In this document: positions 8,721 to 17,321 of the stretch, piece after piece
Layout of the letters: each line of letters starts with the position of its first letter
How positions within the stretch are numbered: position 1 is the stretch's first letter
Source of the DNA: Ruminococcus sp.
GTDB lineage: Bacteria > Bacillota > Clostridia > Oscillospirales > Ruminococcaceae
Assembly (NCBI GenBank): GCA_017620025.1
Contig: JAFZRF010000003.1
Span: 1-64,000, forward strand
Direction: 5' to 3'
Length of the DNA stretch: 64,000 bases
Notes under the pieces: generated by a model
The model's database searches: none
The model's input: only the letters and a program-made list of their open reading frames with translations
Told to the model about the DNA's origin: nothing
Program-made: the position numbers and the translations under genes

Positions 8721-11303
8721 TTATGCAAGAGGAAGCTTCGTAACGATGCCGGCATCGAACTTCTGAACTGTGATAGCGTCGTTTCCTGTTATACCGGAAG
8801 TGCCGTCAACGTCAGCGTTCTTTGTGCCCTGATCTGTGAGCTTGTACTTGGTCTGGTTTGCAACGTACTGAAGAATAGCTACTGCATCAGCAACATTGAT
8901 CTTTGTGTCAACGTTTGCATCGCCGGGCTTGTCTGAGCCGGTGCTGTTGGGAAGATTGCCGGGTGCTGCAGCTGTTGTTGCAGGAATAGTTGAAGGTGCG
9001 GGTGTACCGGGTGCTGAGGAACCCTTTGTGGAAGGCTCTGTTGCAGTAGTATCGGGTACCTCGGGAACTGTTCCGTCAGGCTCGATACCGCCTACGAGAA
9101 CACCGTTGTCGTAGAGACAGATGTTGTCTGTGCGTACCTCGTTGCCAGTGCCGAAGAATGCGTCATCCTTCGTGTACATTGTAAGATCCTTGTAGCTCGG
9201 ATCGTCTGTAGGATCCCATGAATCGCCGTAGTAGAGACCTATTGAGAACTGATACTTCTTGCCGGAGTTAGCGAAGTTGTAGTCGCCGCACTTGATCTCG
9301 GCATAGTACATATCATCCATCTTGTCCCACTTGTAGGGGCCTGAGATAGTCAGGTCTGCGGGAGCAGCCTCTGTAGCAGCCTGATCGTAGAGCTCGTTTA
9401 CCTTGATTATGCTCATAGGATCTGTAGACATACCCTTTGTGCAGAAGTAGTAGCGGATAGTGAGATCCTCGGGCTTCTTTGTGCTGCCGGACATAGCGTA
9501 GAGAGATACCTTTACAACACCTGAGCCGTCATCCTTGAGATCATCGATACCGCAGGCTGTACACCAGTATCCGCCGCCGCCGCCGGATTCGTCTCCGCCG
9601 GAGAATGTAGGAGCGGGCGGGAAGTTCTTTGTAGGAGCCATAGCGGCTGTGCCGTAGTACTGATAGAGACCTGCGCAGGCTCCGGGAAGAGCTGCGTTGT
9701 AGTCAATGGTTACCTCGTTGTAGATCCAGTCCTTGGTAACATCGTTGTGCTTGTCATTAACATCGGGACCGCCTGCGAGAGCTCCGAAGAGAACGTAGCG
9801 CTGCGGATCGGAATCCTCACACTTTGTAAGGCCGGATGCTGCACGGTGGTGGGGGTACTTTGCGGAGTGGTCATTGAAACCGACGATGAAGGAACGTGAA
9901 CCGTGGGTATTGCCGTTTTCATCTGCACCTTCCATGAACTCTATATCATTGTCGCCCATGATGTAATCCATCTGCTTCTTTGCCCAGTCGCTGTACTCGT
10001 TGGTCTTATTGCCGTTGTACTTTGTGTATACAAGAGCCATGAGCTGAGCTGCTGTATTGTAACGGCAGCTGCCCCATGTATTCATCCACCAGTAGCCCTG
10101 GGGAGTGAGCTTGCCGACACCGCCGGCCATGTAGGTGTCGATAGCCTTCTTTACTGAAGCCCAGCAATCCATCTCCTCGTAGGGGCTCTTCTCAGCAGCC
10201 ACCTTGAACTCGTCGATGAAATCGGGGTATACGTGCTCGCCCTCGGTGAAGGGAGTATCCATTGTGATCTCGCCGAGGATACACTGTACACCACCCCATA
10301 CGTCGTTCCAGCAGTGAACGTAGCAGGGAGCAGCATAGTAGTCGTAGTAGGGATAGATCTCTTCAAGGTAGTCGTGGTCGCCTGTGATCTTGTAGAGCCA
10401 TGCAGCAGCCCAGCAGTAGTCATCTTCCCACTTGCTTGACTGGTAGTAGCCCTTGGGGCCGTCACCGTTCTCGGAGAGCTCCTTGGGATGATCCTGAGCG
10501 AACTTGAACAGAGCCTTTGCGTAGTCGAGAGACTTCTCGGCGTAGTCGGGGTCTGTGTCCTTGAAGTTGAGGTAGTTGATAGCGAGAGCAGCTGCTGCGG
10601 AAGCAGGGTAGTCTGTCTGCGGCTTGTCAACTGTGCAGAAGAATGCAGGTCTTGCCATCTCGTCCATTTCCGGAGAGTTCCAGAAAGCGTGGTCGATATC
10701 GCCGTCGCCGACCTGATAGCAATGAGCGATCACATCTCCGTTGTCGTCACGGAAGGTGCATCTCATCAGGTAGTCGTTGAAGTGACGGAGGATCGTCTCT
10801 ATATGATCCTGCTCGCCGATCTTTACGTATGAATCACGGAACTCATAGTAGCCCCAGCCGAGAGTTGAAGCGGAGTAGTTCTCCGGCATACCGAACTCAA
10901 CGTGGTCACCGGCATCGTGATATCCGCCGTTTACGTCAACGTAACCGTCGCCGTCAGGATCGAGGATATCCTTGTACTTGGCTATGAAGTCCTCGGAAAG
11001 GTTGGTTCCGATATTGTCTTCCATGGGCTTGAGCGGTACCTTTGCATCGTAGGTATGGCAGTCGCTTCTCCAGGCGAATCTGGATTCCTGCTCAACGCCG
11101 AGTCCGCACATATTAGCGTCATAGAAATAGATTGAGTACTGCAGGCCTCTTGCGTAGTCTATTTCAAGACCGGAAGAGTTTTCGATAGCAATCTCAAGCT
11201 CGTTTGCTGCAGCTGCCGACATGGGAGCAAGTGCCGTAGGCAATGCCGAGGCAGCGCAGACAGCTGACGTCAGTGCCGCAGTCAGCTTTCTGAATTTGTT
11301 CAT
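8721..11303 (-). CDS. GH9 endoglucanase with CBM3-like module and type I dockerin
   Basis: A secreted cellulosomal cellulase of 860 aa. In order: a signal peptide (MNKFRKLTAALTSAVCAASA), a GH9 catalytic domain with DAGD at residues 130-133, HHRAASG, and the NEVTIDYNAAL motif with the catalytic Glu at 530; a CBM3-like module at roughly 585-750; a Thr/Pro/Ser linker; and a dockerin from about residue 793 with two calcium-loop repeats (DANVDTKINVADAV and DVDGTSGITGNDAI). The dockerin implies docking to a scaffoldin cohesin. The ATG at 11303 has GGAGGG seven bases upstream; the in-frame ATG five codons earlier does not. A GH9-CBM3c arrangement is often processive, but that is family knowledge only. 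Confidence 0.96.
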   Translation of the reverse strand: MNKFRKLTAALTSAVCAASALPTALAPMSAAAANELEIAIENSSGLEIDYARGLQYSIYFYDANMCGLGVEQESRFAWRSDCHTYDAKVPLKPMEDNIGTNLSEDFIAKYKDILDPDGDGYVDVNGGYHDAGDHVEFGMPENYSASTLGWGYYEFRDSYVKIGEQDHIETILRHFNDYLMRCTFRDDNGDVIAHCYQVGDGDIDHAFWNSPEMDEMARPAFFCTVDKPQTDYPASAAAALAINYLNFKDTDPDYAEKSLDYAKALFKFAQDHPKELSENGDGPKGYYQSSKWEDDYCWAAAWLYKITGDHDYLEEIYPYYDYYAAPCYVHCWNDVWGGVQCILGEITMDTPFTEGEHVYPDFIDEFKVAAEKSPYEEMDCWASVKKAIDTYMAGGVGKLTPQGYWWMNTWGSCRYNTAAQLMALVYTKYNGNKTNEYSDWAKKQMDYIMGDNDIEFMEGADENGNTHGSRSFIVGFNDHSAKYPHHRAASGLTKCEDSDPQRYVLFGALAGGPDVNDKHNDVTKDWIYNEVTIDYNAALPGACAGLYQYYGTAAMAPTKNFPPAPTFSGGDESGGGGGYWCTACGIDDLKDDGSGVVKVSLYAMSGSTKKPEDLTIRYYFCTKGMSTDPMSIIKVNELYDQAATEAAPADLTISGPYKWDKMDDMYYAEIKCGDYNFANSGKKYQFSIGLYYGDSWDPTDDPSYKDLTMYTKDDAFFGTGNEVRTDNICLYDNGVLVGGIEPDGTVPEVPDTTATEPSTKGSSAPGTPAPSTIPATTAAAPGNLPNSTGSDKPGDANVDTKINVADAVAILQYVANQTKYKLTDQGTKNADVDGTSGITGNDAITVQKFDAGIVTKLPLA

Positions 11304-11404
11304 GATTGATCCCTCCATGAAATGTGTAGTGGTTTTTTCTGTTTACCCGTCTGCACGGGACGAATGATGCTTCCGGCATCACACTATTTATACTATACAT
11401 CTTT

Positions 11405-11433
11405 ACTATATCATATTTCCGGGATAAAATCAA
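11405..11433 (-). promoter_or_regulatory. Promoter of the GH9 gene
   Basis: Minus strand TTGATT, 17 bases, TATAGT, giving a leader of about 100 bases that holds a small GATGC/GCATC hairpin near 11367-11381. Confidence 0.6.
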
Positions 11434-11484
11434 TACTGCCCGCCCATATTTCTTATCAATTATTGCTCAAATTTGTATAAATGG

Positions 11485-12366
11485 TCAATATTTGCGTTTT
11501 TTTAGTTTTCTGTTCTGTAAAGAGAGACGGAGAATGAATATAGTGATGATGATAGATATTACTATCAGGAGGGGGAGAGGAAGGCTCCGGCCGAGCCTTC
11601 TGCCGCTTATTCCGGTGAGAGCGGCTGCGGGAACTGTGTCACCGGTGTCGGTGTAGGAGATAAGGTTATCGGCGGCGTATTTTTTTGCGGCACTGCTGCC
11701 GGAGAGGAGAGTTGCGCCGCTGTCCGGTGAGGGGGAGGAATAGCCGAAGGCGTATTCCCCGATATAGGTCACCGAGTCAGGTATCCACAGCGTCCTCAGC
11801 TCAGGGCACATATAGAACGCATAGCTGCCTATTTCCGAGAGACCGCTGCCGAGCCGGACGCTCCCGAGCTTGCCGCAGCCGGAAAAGGCACAGCTGCCGA
11901 GGGTGCATACGCTGTCCGGCAGAGTGACCTCGCTGAGAGATACGCAGGCTCTGAAAGCGGAACCGGGTATCGTCCTGATGCCGTCCGGTATACTCAGGGC
12001 ACGCAGCTCTCCGCATCCGCAGAAGCAGCCCTCGCCGAGCGTTATAACGGAATCGGGTATGACGATGCTTTCAAGGTGCGAGCAGGCGTAGAAGCTCTTG
12101 TCGCCTATGGCGCACAGTCCTTCCGGCAGGCTTATGTGCCGCAGGGAGGAACATCCGGAGAAGGCTTCGTCCGCAATGAGCGTCACCTGATATCCGCCGA
12201 TGAACTGCGGTATCCCGAGGTATGACGGCTCGCCGGTGCAGCCTGTGACGGCAGCGCTCCCGTTTCTGACGGTATACAGCAGCTCTCCCGAACTGCCCGT
12301 ATTGCCTGTGACGGACATGACAGCGGATGCCGGAGCTGCAGCTGCGGCGCAGCAGAACAGATTCAT
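11485..12366 (-). CDS. Secreted leucine-rich-repeat (LRR_5/BspA-like) protein with C-terminal membrane segment
   Basis: A 293-aa surface protein. After a short signal-like start (MNLFCCAAAAAPASAVMS) come about six BspA-type repeats of roughly 23 residues, each built as I(P/G)...L..IG..AF..C..L. Such repeats usually mediate binding. The C-terminus carries TDTG (239-242), a spacer, a hydrophobic stretch (about 262-280) and a basic tail ending KLKKRKY, which resembles a cell-wall sorting signal. The ATG at 12366 lies seven bases after AAAGGAG; a TTG start 36 bases upstream was rejected. A TATAAT lies at 12402-12407, but the TTGACA upstream is 21 bases away, so the promoter is uncertain. Cys residues are unusually frequent in the repeats. 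Ligand unknown. Confidence 0.82.
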   Translation of the reverse strand: MNLFCCAAAAAPASAVMSVTGNTGSSGELLYTVRNGSAAVTGCTGEPSYLGIPQFIGGYQVTLIADEAFSGCSSLRHISLPEGLCAIGDKSFYACSHLESIVIPDSVITLGEGCFCGCGELRALSIPDGIRTIPGSAFRACVSLSEVTLPDSVCTLGSCAFSGCGKLGSVRLGSGLSEIGSYAFYMCPELRTLWIPDSVTYIGEYAFGYSSPSPDSGATLLSGSSAAKKYAADNLISYTDTGDTVPAAALTGISGRRLGRSLPLPLLIVISIIITIFILRLSLQNRKLKKRKY

Positions 12367-12442
12367 TCCATCGCTCCTTTCGTGTAATTGTTGCTGTAAC
12401 AATTATACTTTGATTTTTATGCAGAAATTGTCAATTTTTACG

Positions 12443-12471
12443 TTGACATTCGTGTCGCTTCGTGATATAAT
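12443..12471 (+). promoter_or_regulatory. Consensus promoter of the secreted protein-spoIIR unit
   Basis: TTGACA, 17 bases, TATAAT, a perfect match to the vegetative sigma consensus. The start codon is 32 bases after the -10 box. Confidence 0.9.
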
Positions 12472-12502
12472 ATAAATATATTAAGGATCGGAGGGATTAT
12501 CA

Positions 12503-13060
12503 ATGAAGATTATCCGTGCAATATTTCTCACATTACTGTCTGCTGCGTTCGCATTGTACCTGATATGCTGCCTGGTGGGTAATTCGTGGAACCCGGTTAT
12601 AGCGGCGGATGCAGTTGTTGCTGCTTCATCGAACAAGAATGAACAGATCGTTAAGGAAGCAAAGTACGGCACAGACTGGACAAGCAAGCTGCCTGAAGGC
12701 TTCAGCGAGAATGAAGGATATATTTACTACAAGAACGGTCTTGTAGATATGGACGAGGCTCTCATAAATCTCGGCTTTGCGCAGGGAAAGGGTAATGTAT
12801 GGATAACTCCTTCCGGAAACACAGCAAAGATACTTTCCGTTACATACAGCCCCGGAGGAAAGATGATACACTATACTCTCACCGGTGAGACTGCTGCTCC
12901 GGCTTCTGAGGATACACCCGAGGAAGTAACCGAGGCGCCTACTGAGGCTCCGACAGAAGCTCCCACAGAGGCACCGACCGAGGCAGAGGAGGCAGCACCC
13001 GAGGAGGGTGAGGCTCCCGCAGAGGACGGCGGAGAGAATCCTGAGGATACAGCTGAATAA
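12503..13060 (+). CDS. Hypothetical secreted or membrane-anchored protein with PTEA repeats
   Basis: Not recognised as any family. The 185-aa product begins with a long hydrophobic segment (residues 3-30) that may be a signal peptide or an anchor. A compact region of about 90 residues follows, containing YIYYKNGLVDMDEALINLGF and TYSPGGKMIHYTLTG. From about residue 130 it is a low-complexity tail of PTEA repeats ending in Glu/Pro-rich sequence, similar in style to the linker of the GH16 lipoprotein and suggestive of an extracellular spacer. GGAGGG precedes the ATG. spoIIR follows after 41 bases with no terminator between, so the two may be cotranscribed. Confidence 0.75.
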   Translation: MKIIRAIFLTLLSAAFALYLICCLVGNSWNPVIAADAVVAASSNKNEQIVKEAKYGTDWTSKLPEGFSENEGYIYYKNGLVDMDEALINLGFAQGKGNVWITPSGNTAKILSVTYSPGGKMIHYTLTGETAAPASEDTPEEVTEAPTEAPTEAPTEAPTEAEEAAPEEGEAPAEDGGENPEDTAE

Positions 13061-13101
13061 TATGCAGAAAAATGCCAATCATTTCTTACGAGGTGATTGG
13101 C

Positions 13102-13746
13102 ATGAAGCATTTTAAAGGGAAGATTCTTTTGGCAGGACTTATACTGACCGTAGTTATATCCAACTCCTGTTCACTTCTGAAAACAGGGATGGAATACGAC
13201 GAGCTCAGGCGGAACGTCCTGAGACTGCATATCCTTGCGGACAGCGACAGCGGACGTGACCAGTGGCTCAAGCTGAGGGTGCGTGACGAAGTGCTGAGGC
13301 TGTCAGACAGCATCTTCGGCGGGGCGTCATCCCGTGAGGAAGCTGAGGAGAAGGTGATGCAGAACCTGCGCCGCCTTGAGGAAAGAGCGGAGGATACCCT
13401 GAGAAGACTCGGCTGCACTGCACCCGTAAGAGCACAGCTTGAGACAGTACGTTTTGACGAGAGGACATACGGGGATATCACGATGCCGGCGGGAGATTAC
13501 CGTGCGCTGAGACTGATGATAGGCAGCGCAGAGGGGCATAACTGGTGGTGCGTGATGTATCCGGAGCTCTGCCTGCCGGCTGCCTGTGCGGAGAGCGGCA
13601 GTGCTGATGAGCTGTTCACAAAGGAGCAGCTTGAGATACTCAGGAAACCGAAGAAATACCGTATCCGGTTGGCAGTATGGGATAAAACAAAAGCTCTCAG
13701 AAAGAAACTGACTGGTAAAAATGACGAAAATCGTGATGGCGCTTGA
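13102..13746 (+). CDS. spoIIR: Stage II sporulation protein R
   Basis: In Bacillus, SpoIIR is secreted from the forespore to trigger SpoIIGA, which activates sigma-E in the mother cell. This 214-aa protein has the conserved VLRLHILADSDSGRDQWLKL and the C-terminal GHNWWCVMYPELC block of the family, plus an N-terminal hydrophobic signal segment. The ATG at 13102 follows GAGGTGA; an upstream in-frame start at 13072 is less likely. The stop codon overlaps the -35 box of the infC promoter. Its presence argues that the organism has, or had, a sporulation programme. Confidence 0.92.
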   Translation: MKHFKGKILLAGLILTVVISNSCSLLKTGMEYDELRRNVLRLHILADSDSGRDQWLKLRVRDEVLRLSDSIFGGASSREEAEEKVMQNLRRLEERAEDTLRRLGCTAPVRAQLETVRFDERTYGDITMPAGDYRALRLMIGSAEGHNWWCVMYPELCLPAACAESGSADELFTKEQLEILRKPKKYRIRLAVWDKTKALRKKLTGKNDENRDGA

Positions 13747-13771
13747 CAAAAACCGGCTCACGGTGTATAAT
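13743..13771 (+). promoter_or_regulatory. Consensus promoter of infC-rpmI-rplT
   Basis: TTGACA, 17 bases, TATAAT, a perfect consensus. The -35 hexamer overlaps the TGA stop of spoIIR. Confidence 0.92.
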
Positions 13772-13777
13772 CTATTA

Positions 13778-13912
13778 GTAAACAAAGCAGGACTATGCGT
13801 TCTCACCGTCGGGCTATGCTGAAACGGTCAATATGTAAGTTATGCGTCAGGGGGATACCCGGGGCGCTGTACGTATTGTGTGAGTGCGGATGAGTCTGCA
13901 CTCATTTTTGTT
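13778..13912 (+). ncRNA. L20-type autoregulatory leader with attenuator before infC
   Basis: The 170-base leader of the IF3-L35-L20 operon holds several paired segments and ends in an intrinsic terminator: stem TGAGTGCGGA/TCTGCACTCA (13881-13904) followed by ATTTTTGTTT, 30 bases before the ribosome site. In Firmicutes this operon is known to be controlled by L20 binding a leader that mimics its rRNA site and favours termination. Position and terminator fit; I did not align the L20-binding core. Confidence 0.75.
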
Positions 13913-13944
13913 TATCCAAAATTTATAGCTGGAGGTGCTTGAAA

Positions 13945-14463
13945 ATTAGCAAACAGGAACTGCAGATCAACGAAGAGATAAGAGATAAGGAAATTCTCGT
14001 AATCGACGCTGACGGAACAAAGCTCGGTGTATTGTCAGCCAAGGAGGCTCAGAAGATAGCCTACGACAAGGATCTCGACTTAGTTAAGATCGCTCCCCAG
14101 GCAACGCCGCCCGTATGCCGCATCATGGACTACGGAAAGTACTGCTTTGAACAGCAGAAGCGTGAAAAGGAAGCCAAGAAAAATCAGAAGGTAGTTTCTA
14201 TCAAGGAGATCAGAATGTTCTCCACGATCGATACTCACGACTTTGAAACTAAGGTGAATCAGGCTGTAAAATTCCTGAAGGGCGGAGACAAGCTCAAGGT
14301 ATCGGTAAGATTCCGCAAGAGAGCTATCGCACACCCCGAACTCGGCAGCGAGCTGCTTGACCGTTTCAAGGAGGCTATCTCCGAGGCAGGTACTGTTGAT
14401 AAGCCGGCTAAAATGGAGGGTCGCAGCATAGTAATGTTCGTGAACCCGAAAGCAAACAAGTAA
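13945..14463 (+). CDS. infC: Translation initiation factor IF-3 (AUU start)
   Basis: IF-3 binds the 30S subunit, prevents premature 50S joining and checks start codons. The 172-aa sequence has the family's [11 protein letters not shown] start, [28 protein letters not shown] and FKGRxI-like [15 protein letters not shown] place the start at ATT (13945), nine bases after GGAGG and directly followed by AGC AAA, matching the N-terminus SK... known for IF-3 of bacilli that use AUU. The TTG at 13939 lies only a few bases after the same ribosome site. Use of AUU lets IF-3 repress its own synthesis. Confidence 0.9.
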   Translation: MSKQELQINEEIRDKEILVIDADGTKLGVLSAKEAQKIAYDKDLDLVKIAPQATPPVCRIMDYGKYCFEQQKREKEAKKNQKVVSIKEIRMFSTIDTHDFETKVNQAVKFLKGGDKLKVSVRFRKRAIAHPELGSELLDRFKEAISEAGTVDKPAKMEGRSIVMFVNPKANK

Positions 14464-14498
14464 GAACCAGCCTGTTCTTGACTAAGGAGGAATATAAA

Positions 14499-14702
14499 AT
14501 GGCAAAGGTTAAGGTAAAAACTCACTCTGGCGCAAAGAAGCGTTTTAAGATTACAGGAAGCGGTAAGGTAAAGTACCAGCACACCAACAAGAGACACAGA
14601 CTCACACAGAAGGACACAAAGCGCAAGAGAATCGCACGTAACGCAGGTGTTGCAGGAAGCGCAAACGCTCCTACAATCAAGAAGCTCGTTCCTTATCTCT
14701 GA
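14499..14702 (+). CDS. rpmI: 50S ribosomal protein L35
   Basis: A 67-aa basic protein with the family start [17 protein letters not shown] and the central [15 protein letters not shown]. The ATG at 14499 is preceded by AAGGAGG at ideal distance; an in-frame ATT-type or ATG upstream would add unneeded residues. It lies between infC and rplT as in nearly all bacteria. Confidence 0.97.
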   Translation: MAKVKVKTHSGAKKRFKITGSGKVKYQHTNKRHRLTQKDTKRKRIARNAGVAGSANAPTIKKLVPYL

Positions 14703-14758
14703 TCGCAGGTACAAGGACTCAACCGTTAATCGTAATTCTATACTGGAGGTAAAAGACT

Positions 14759-15112
14759 ATGGCACGTATCAAGGGTGCAATGATGACTCGTAAGAGAAGA
14801 AATAAGACATTAAAGCTCGCTAAGGGCTACTGGGGCGCAAAGAGCAAGCACTTCAAGATGGCTAAGCAGGCCGTAATGAAGTCCGGCAACTACGCTTATA
14901 TCGGAAGAAAGCAGAAGAAGAGACAGTTCAGACAGCTCTGGATCACCAGAATCTCCGCTGCTGCAAAGCTCAACGGAATGAACTACTCCACATTCATGAA
15001 CGGCTGCAAGAAGGCTGGCATCTCCCTCAACAGAAAGATGCTCTCCGAGATCGCTATCAACGATGCTGCCGGATTCACAGCTATCGCTGACAAGGCTAAG
15101 GCTGCTCTCTAA
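14759..15112 (+). CDS. rplT: 50S ribosomal protein L20
   Basis: L20 binds 23S rRNA early in 50S assembly and in Firmicutes also represses its own operon. The 117-aa sequence [29 protein letters not shown]... matches the family over its full length. CTGGAGGT provides the ribosome site. A terminator follows at once, closing the infC operon. Confidence 0.98.
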   Translation: MARIKGAMMTRKRRNKTLKLAKGYWGAKSKHFKMAKQAVMKSGNYAYIGRKQKKRQFRQLWITRISAAAKLNGMNYSTFMNGCKKAGISLNRKMLSEIAINDAAGFTAIADKAKAAL

Positions 15113-15123
15113 TTTGTGAACAG

Positions 15124-15158
15124 AAACACGCTCTATATTAAAGAGAGCGTGTTTTCTT
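15124..15158 (+). terminator. Terminator of the infC-rpmI-rplT operon
   Basis: The stem AAACACGCTCT/AGAGCGTGTTT with a nine-base loop runs into TTCTTGT. It lies 12 bases after the rplT stop. Confidence 0.88.
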
Positions 15159-15188
15159 GTAAATGACTGCCGTAACAGGAGGTCGCAG

Positions 15189-15998
15189 ATGGAAACAATA
15201 TCTGTCGGCGGATACACTGTCCCGGCGGACAGGTATCTTGCCTCAAAGGATAATCCGAAGATCAAGCTGTATCAGAAGCTGTCCTCTCTTAAAAAAGAGA
15301 GGCAGAGATACGGCTTATTCGTGTTGGAGGGGCAGCGTATCGTAAAGGATGCCCTTGACGCTGACGCTGTACACTTCATATTCTTTACCGGAAAGGCCTT
15401 CGCAGAGTTCAGGGAGAACGGCGGAGATCCCGGAAGCATCGGCGAATGGTACATCATTTCCGATGACCTTGCAGAGAGGATATCGCAGACCGAGACACCG
15501 CAGGGATGCTTTGCCGTATGCAGGATACCGCAGTCCGTCCCGCTGCTGACAGAGGGCGGGAAGTACGTTGTGCTGTACGGTTTGCAGGATCCCGGGAATA
15601 TGGGCACGGTCATACGCACCGCAGATGCCTTCGGAATAGACGGCATAATACTCTGCGGCTCATGTGACCTCTACAACCCGAAGACAGTGCGCTCTACAAT
15701 GGGGTCGCTGTTCCGGGAGAGGATCTCAGTCGTGAACGATGCGGATCAGCTCTTCGCACTGCTGAAGGCGCAGAACGTGCAGACCCTTGCAGCGGTAATA
15801 GATACAGACGCAGTAAAGGTGACGGAGATGCCGCACAGCGGCACGCAGGCCGTTTTCATTGGCAACGAGGGCAGAGGCCTTCCGCCGGAGACGGCACAGA
15901 GATGCGATATGAGGATAACGATCCCCATGCAGGGAAGTATCAATTCACTCAATGCAGCTATGGCTGCCGGAGTGATAATGTGGGAAATGAAAAAATAA
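15189..15998 (+). CDS. TrmH/SpoU family RNA 2'-O-methyltransferase
   Basis: A 269-aa SPOUT methyltransferase using S-adenosylmethionine to methylate a ribose in rRNA or tRNA. An N-terminal substrate-binding domain (KDNPKIKLYQKLSSL...FVLEGQRIVKDAL) precedes the knotted catalytic domain with motif 1 LQDPGNMGTVIRTADAFG, motif 2 IGNEGRGLP and motif 3 SINSLNAAMAAGVIMWE. The exact target is not predictable. A TrmH-like gene after rplT is common in Firmicutes. The first gene of the long plus-strand run; no strong promoter is visible between the rplT terminator and its ATG. Confidence 0.92.
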   Translation: METISVGGYTVPADRYLASKDNPKIKLYQKLSSLKKERQRYGLFVLEGQRIVKDALDADAVHFIFFTGKAFAEFRENGGDPGSIGEWYIISDDLAERISQTETPQGCFAVCRIPQSVPLLTEGGKYVVLYGLQDPGNMGTVIRTADAFGIDGIILCGSCDLYNPKTVRSTMGSLFRERISVVNDADQLFALLKAQNVQTLAAVIDTDAVKVTEMPHSGTQAVFIGNEGRGLPPETAQRCDMRITIPMQGSINSLNAAMAAGVIMWEMKK

Positions 15999-16029
15999 AG
16001 GATGAGATCTCTGAAAGGCGGGTGTTGAC

Positions 16030-17319
16030 ATGGAGCAGACGAAATACTGGTTATGGCTCTCGATGGTGTTCGGCGTAGGAAGCCGGAGAATATGGGAAGC
16101 CATGTGCATTTACGAAACGGCTGAAGAAGCCTATGCCGCTCTTACAGACCCGGAGTGTTTCCTTCGGCTCAGTGATACCGAGCTGAAGAATACACAGCTG
16201 ATCGGCATAGCACAGGCGGATGCGCTGATGCAGGAGTGCGAAAAGCACGGCATCGGTGTCATAGGCTACAGCTCGGAGGAATATCCCCCGAGACTGAGGC
16301 ATATCATGAACCCGCCGGCAGTGCTGTTCTATAAGGGAAATATAGGCTGCCTCAGCGGTACAAGAGCAGTTACCGCAGTCGGAACGAGACGTGCCTCGGA
16401 GTATGGCCTCAGAGCCTGCGCCGAGATATGCGGCGAGCTTTCCGGCAACGGCTTTACCATAGTCAGCGGCTTTGCAGTCGGCATCGATATCACAGCATCG
16501 ATGGCAGCTGTCGAGCGCAACCGTCCCACAGCCTGCGTAATGGGCTGCGGAGTGGATGTTGACTACCCGAGAGATAATTTCGCCTTCCGTGATAAAGTGA
16601 TTGCAGCGGGTGGAGTATTCGTATCAGAATTCCCGCCGGGAACATCGCCTGCACCGGGCAATTTCCCGAGGCGCAACCGCATACTTGCGGCACTCAGCCG
16701 TGCAACGATAGTCTTTGAAGCACCGGAGAAGAGCGGCTCGCTTATAACCGCACATCTTGCGGCAGAGCAGGGCAGGGACGTTTTCGTGCTGCCGCCCGCA
16801 GATATTTTCTCGCCTTCATGGTCGGGAAATCTCAGACTTCTTCAGGAGGGTGCAGAGCCACTTTACTGCGCCGAGGATGTATCCGGACTCTTCAGGGACG
16901 GAGCCTTCGTTGACAAGCTGATGTATGAGGAGGGCGAGCTGAGAAGGATAAGCCCCTTCACCTCTGTATACAATGAGGATATGAACGAGGAGAAGGTCGC
17001 CGAGGAGCTTGCAGGACGTGTCGCACGCCAGAAGCGCCGTGAGCGCAGGAAGGCTGAGGAGACTGCGGCCAAGACAGCACCGGCCGTAAATGCTCCTGAG
17101 GAAAAAGAAGAAAAGGCGCCTGATTTATCAGCGCTTACAGATATACAGAAGCAGATAGCAGAGATACTCAGCGGAGGTCCTCTGCACGCAGACGAGATAG
17201 CACAGCGCACAGGCATGGGCTCGGGAGAGCTTTTCTGTGAGCTGACTGAGCTCGAGCTTTCCGGAGCAGTGCGTTCACTGCCCGGCAACAGATATGAACT
17301 GCTGACTGAGAGGAGATAG
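16030..17319 (+). CDS. dprA: DNA processing protein DprA
   Basis: DprA loads RecA onto incoming single-stranded DNA during transformation. The 429-aa protein has an N-terminal helical domain, the Rossmann-like domain with AVGTRRASEYGL, IVSGFAVGID and FPRRNRILAALS, and GSLITAHLAAEQGRDVFVLP. A charged linker (about 320-365, rich in Glu, Ala and Lys) leads to a C-terminal winged-helix domain (LSGGPLHADEIAQRTGM). The stop is followed two bases later by topA, the classic dprA-topA pair. Competence genes themselves are not in the window. Confidence 0.96.
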   Translation: MEQTKYWLWLSMVFGVGSRRIWEAMCIYETAEEAYAALTDPECFLRLSDTELKNTQLIGIAQADALMQECEKHGIGVIGYSSEEYPPRLRHIMNPPAVLFYKGNIGCLSGTRAVTAVGTRRASEYGLRACAEICGELSGNGFTIVSGFAVGIDITASMAAVERNRPTACVMGCGVDVDYPRDNFAFRDKVIAAGGVFVSEFPPGTSPAPGNFPRRNRILAALSRATIVFEAPEKSGSLITAHLAAEQGRDVFVLPPADIFSPSWSGNLRLLQEGAEPLYCAEDVSGLFRDGAFVDKLMYEEGELRRISPFTSVYNEDMNEEKVAEELAGRVARQKRRERRKAEETAAKTAPAVNAPEEKEEKAPDLSALTDIQKQIAEILSGGPLHADEIAQRTGMGSGELFCELTELELSGAVRSLPGNRYELLTERR

Positions 17320-17321
17320 AA

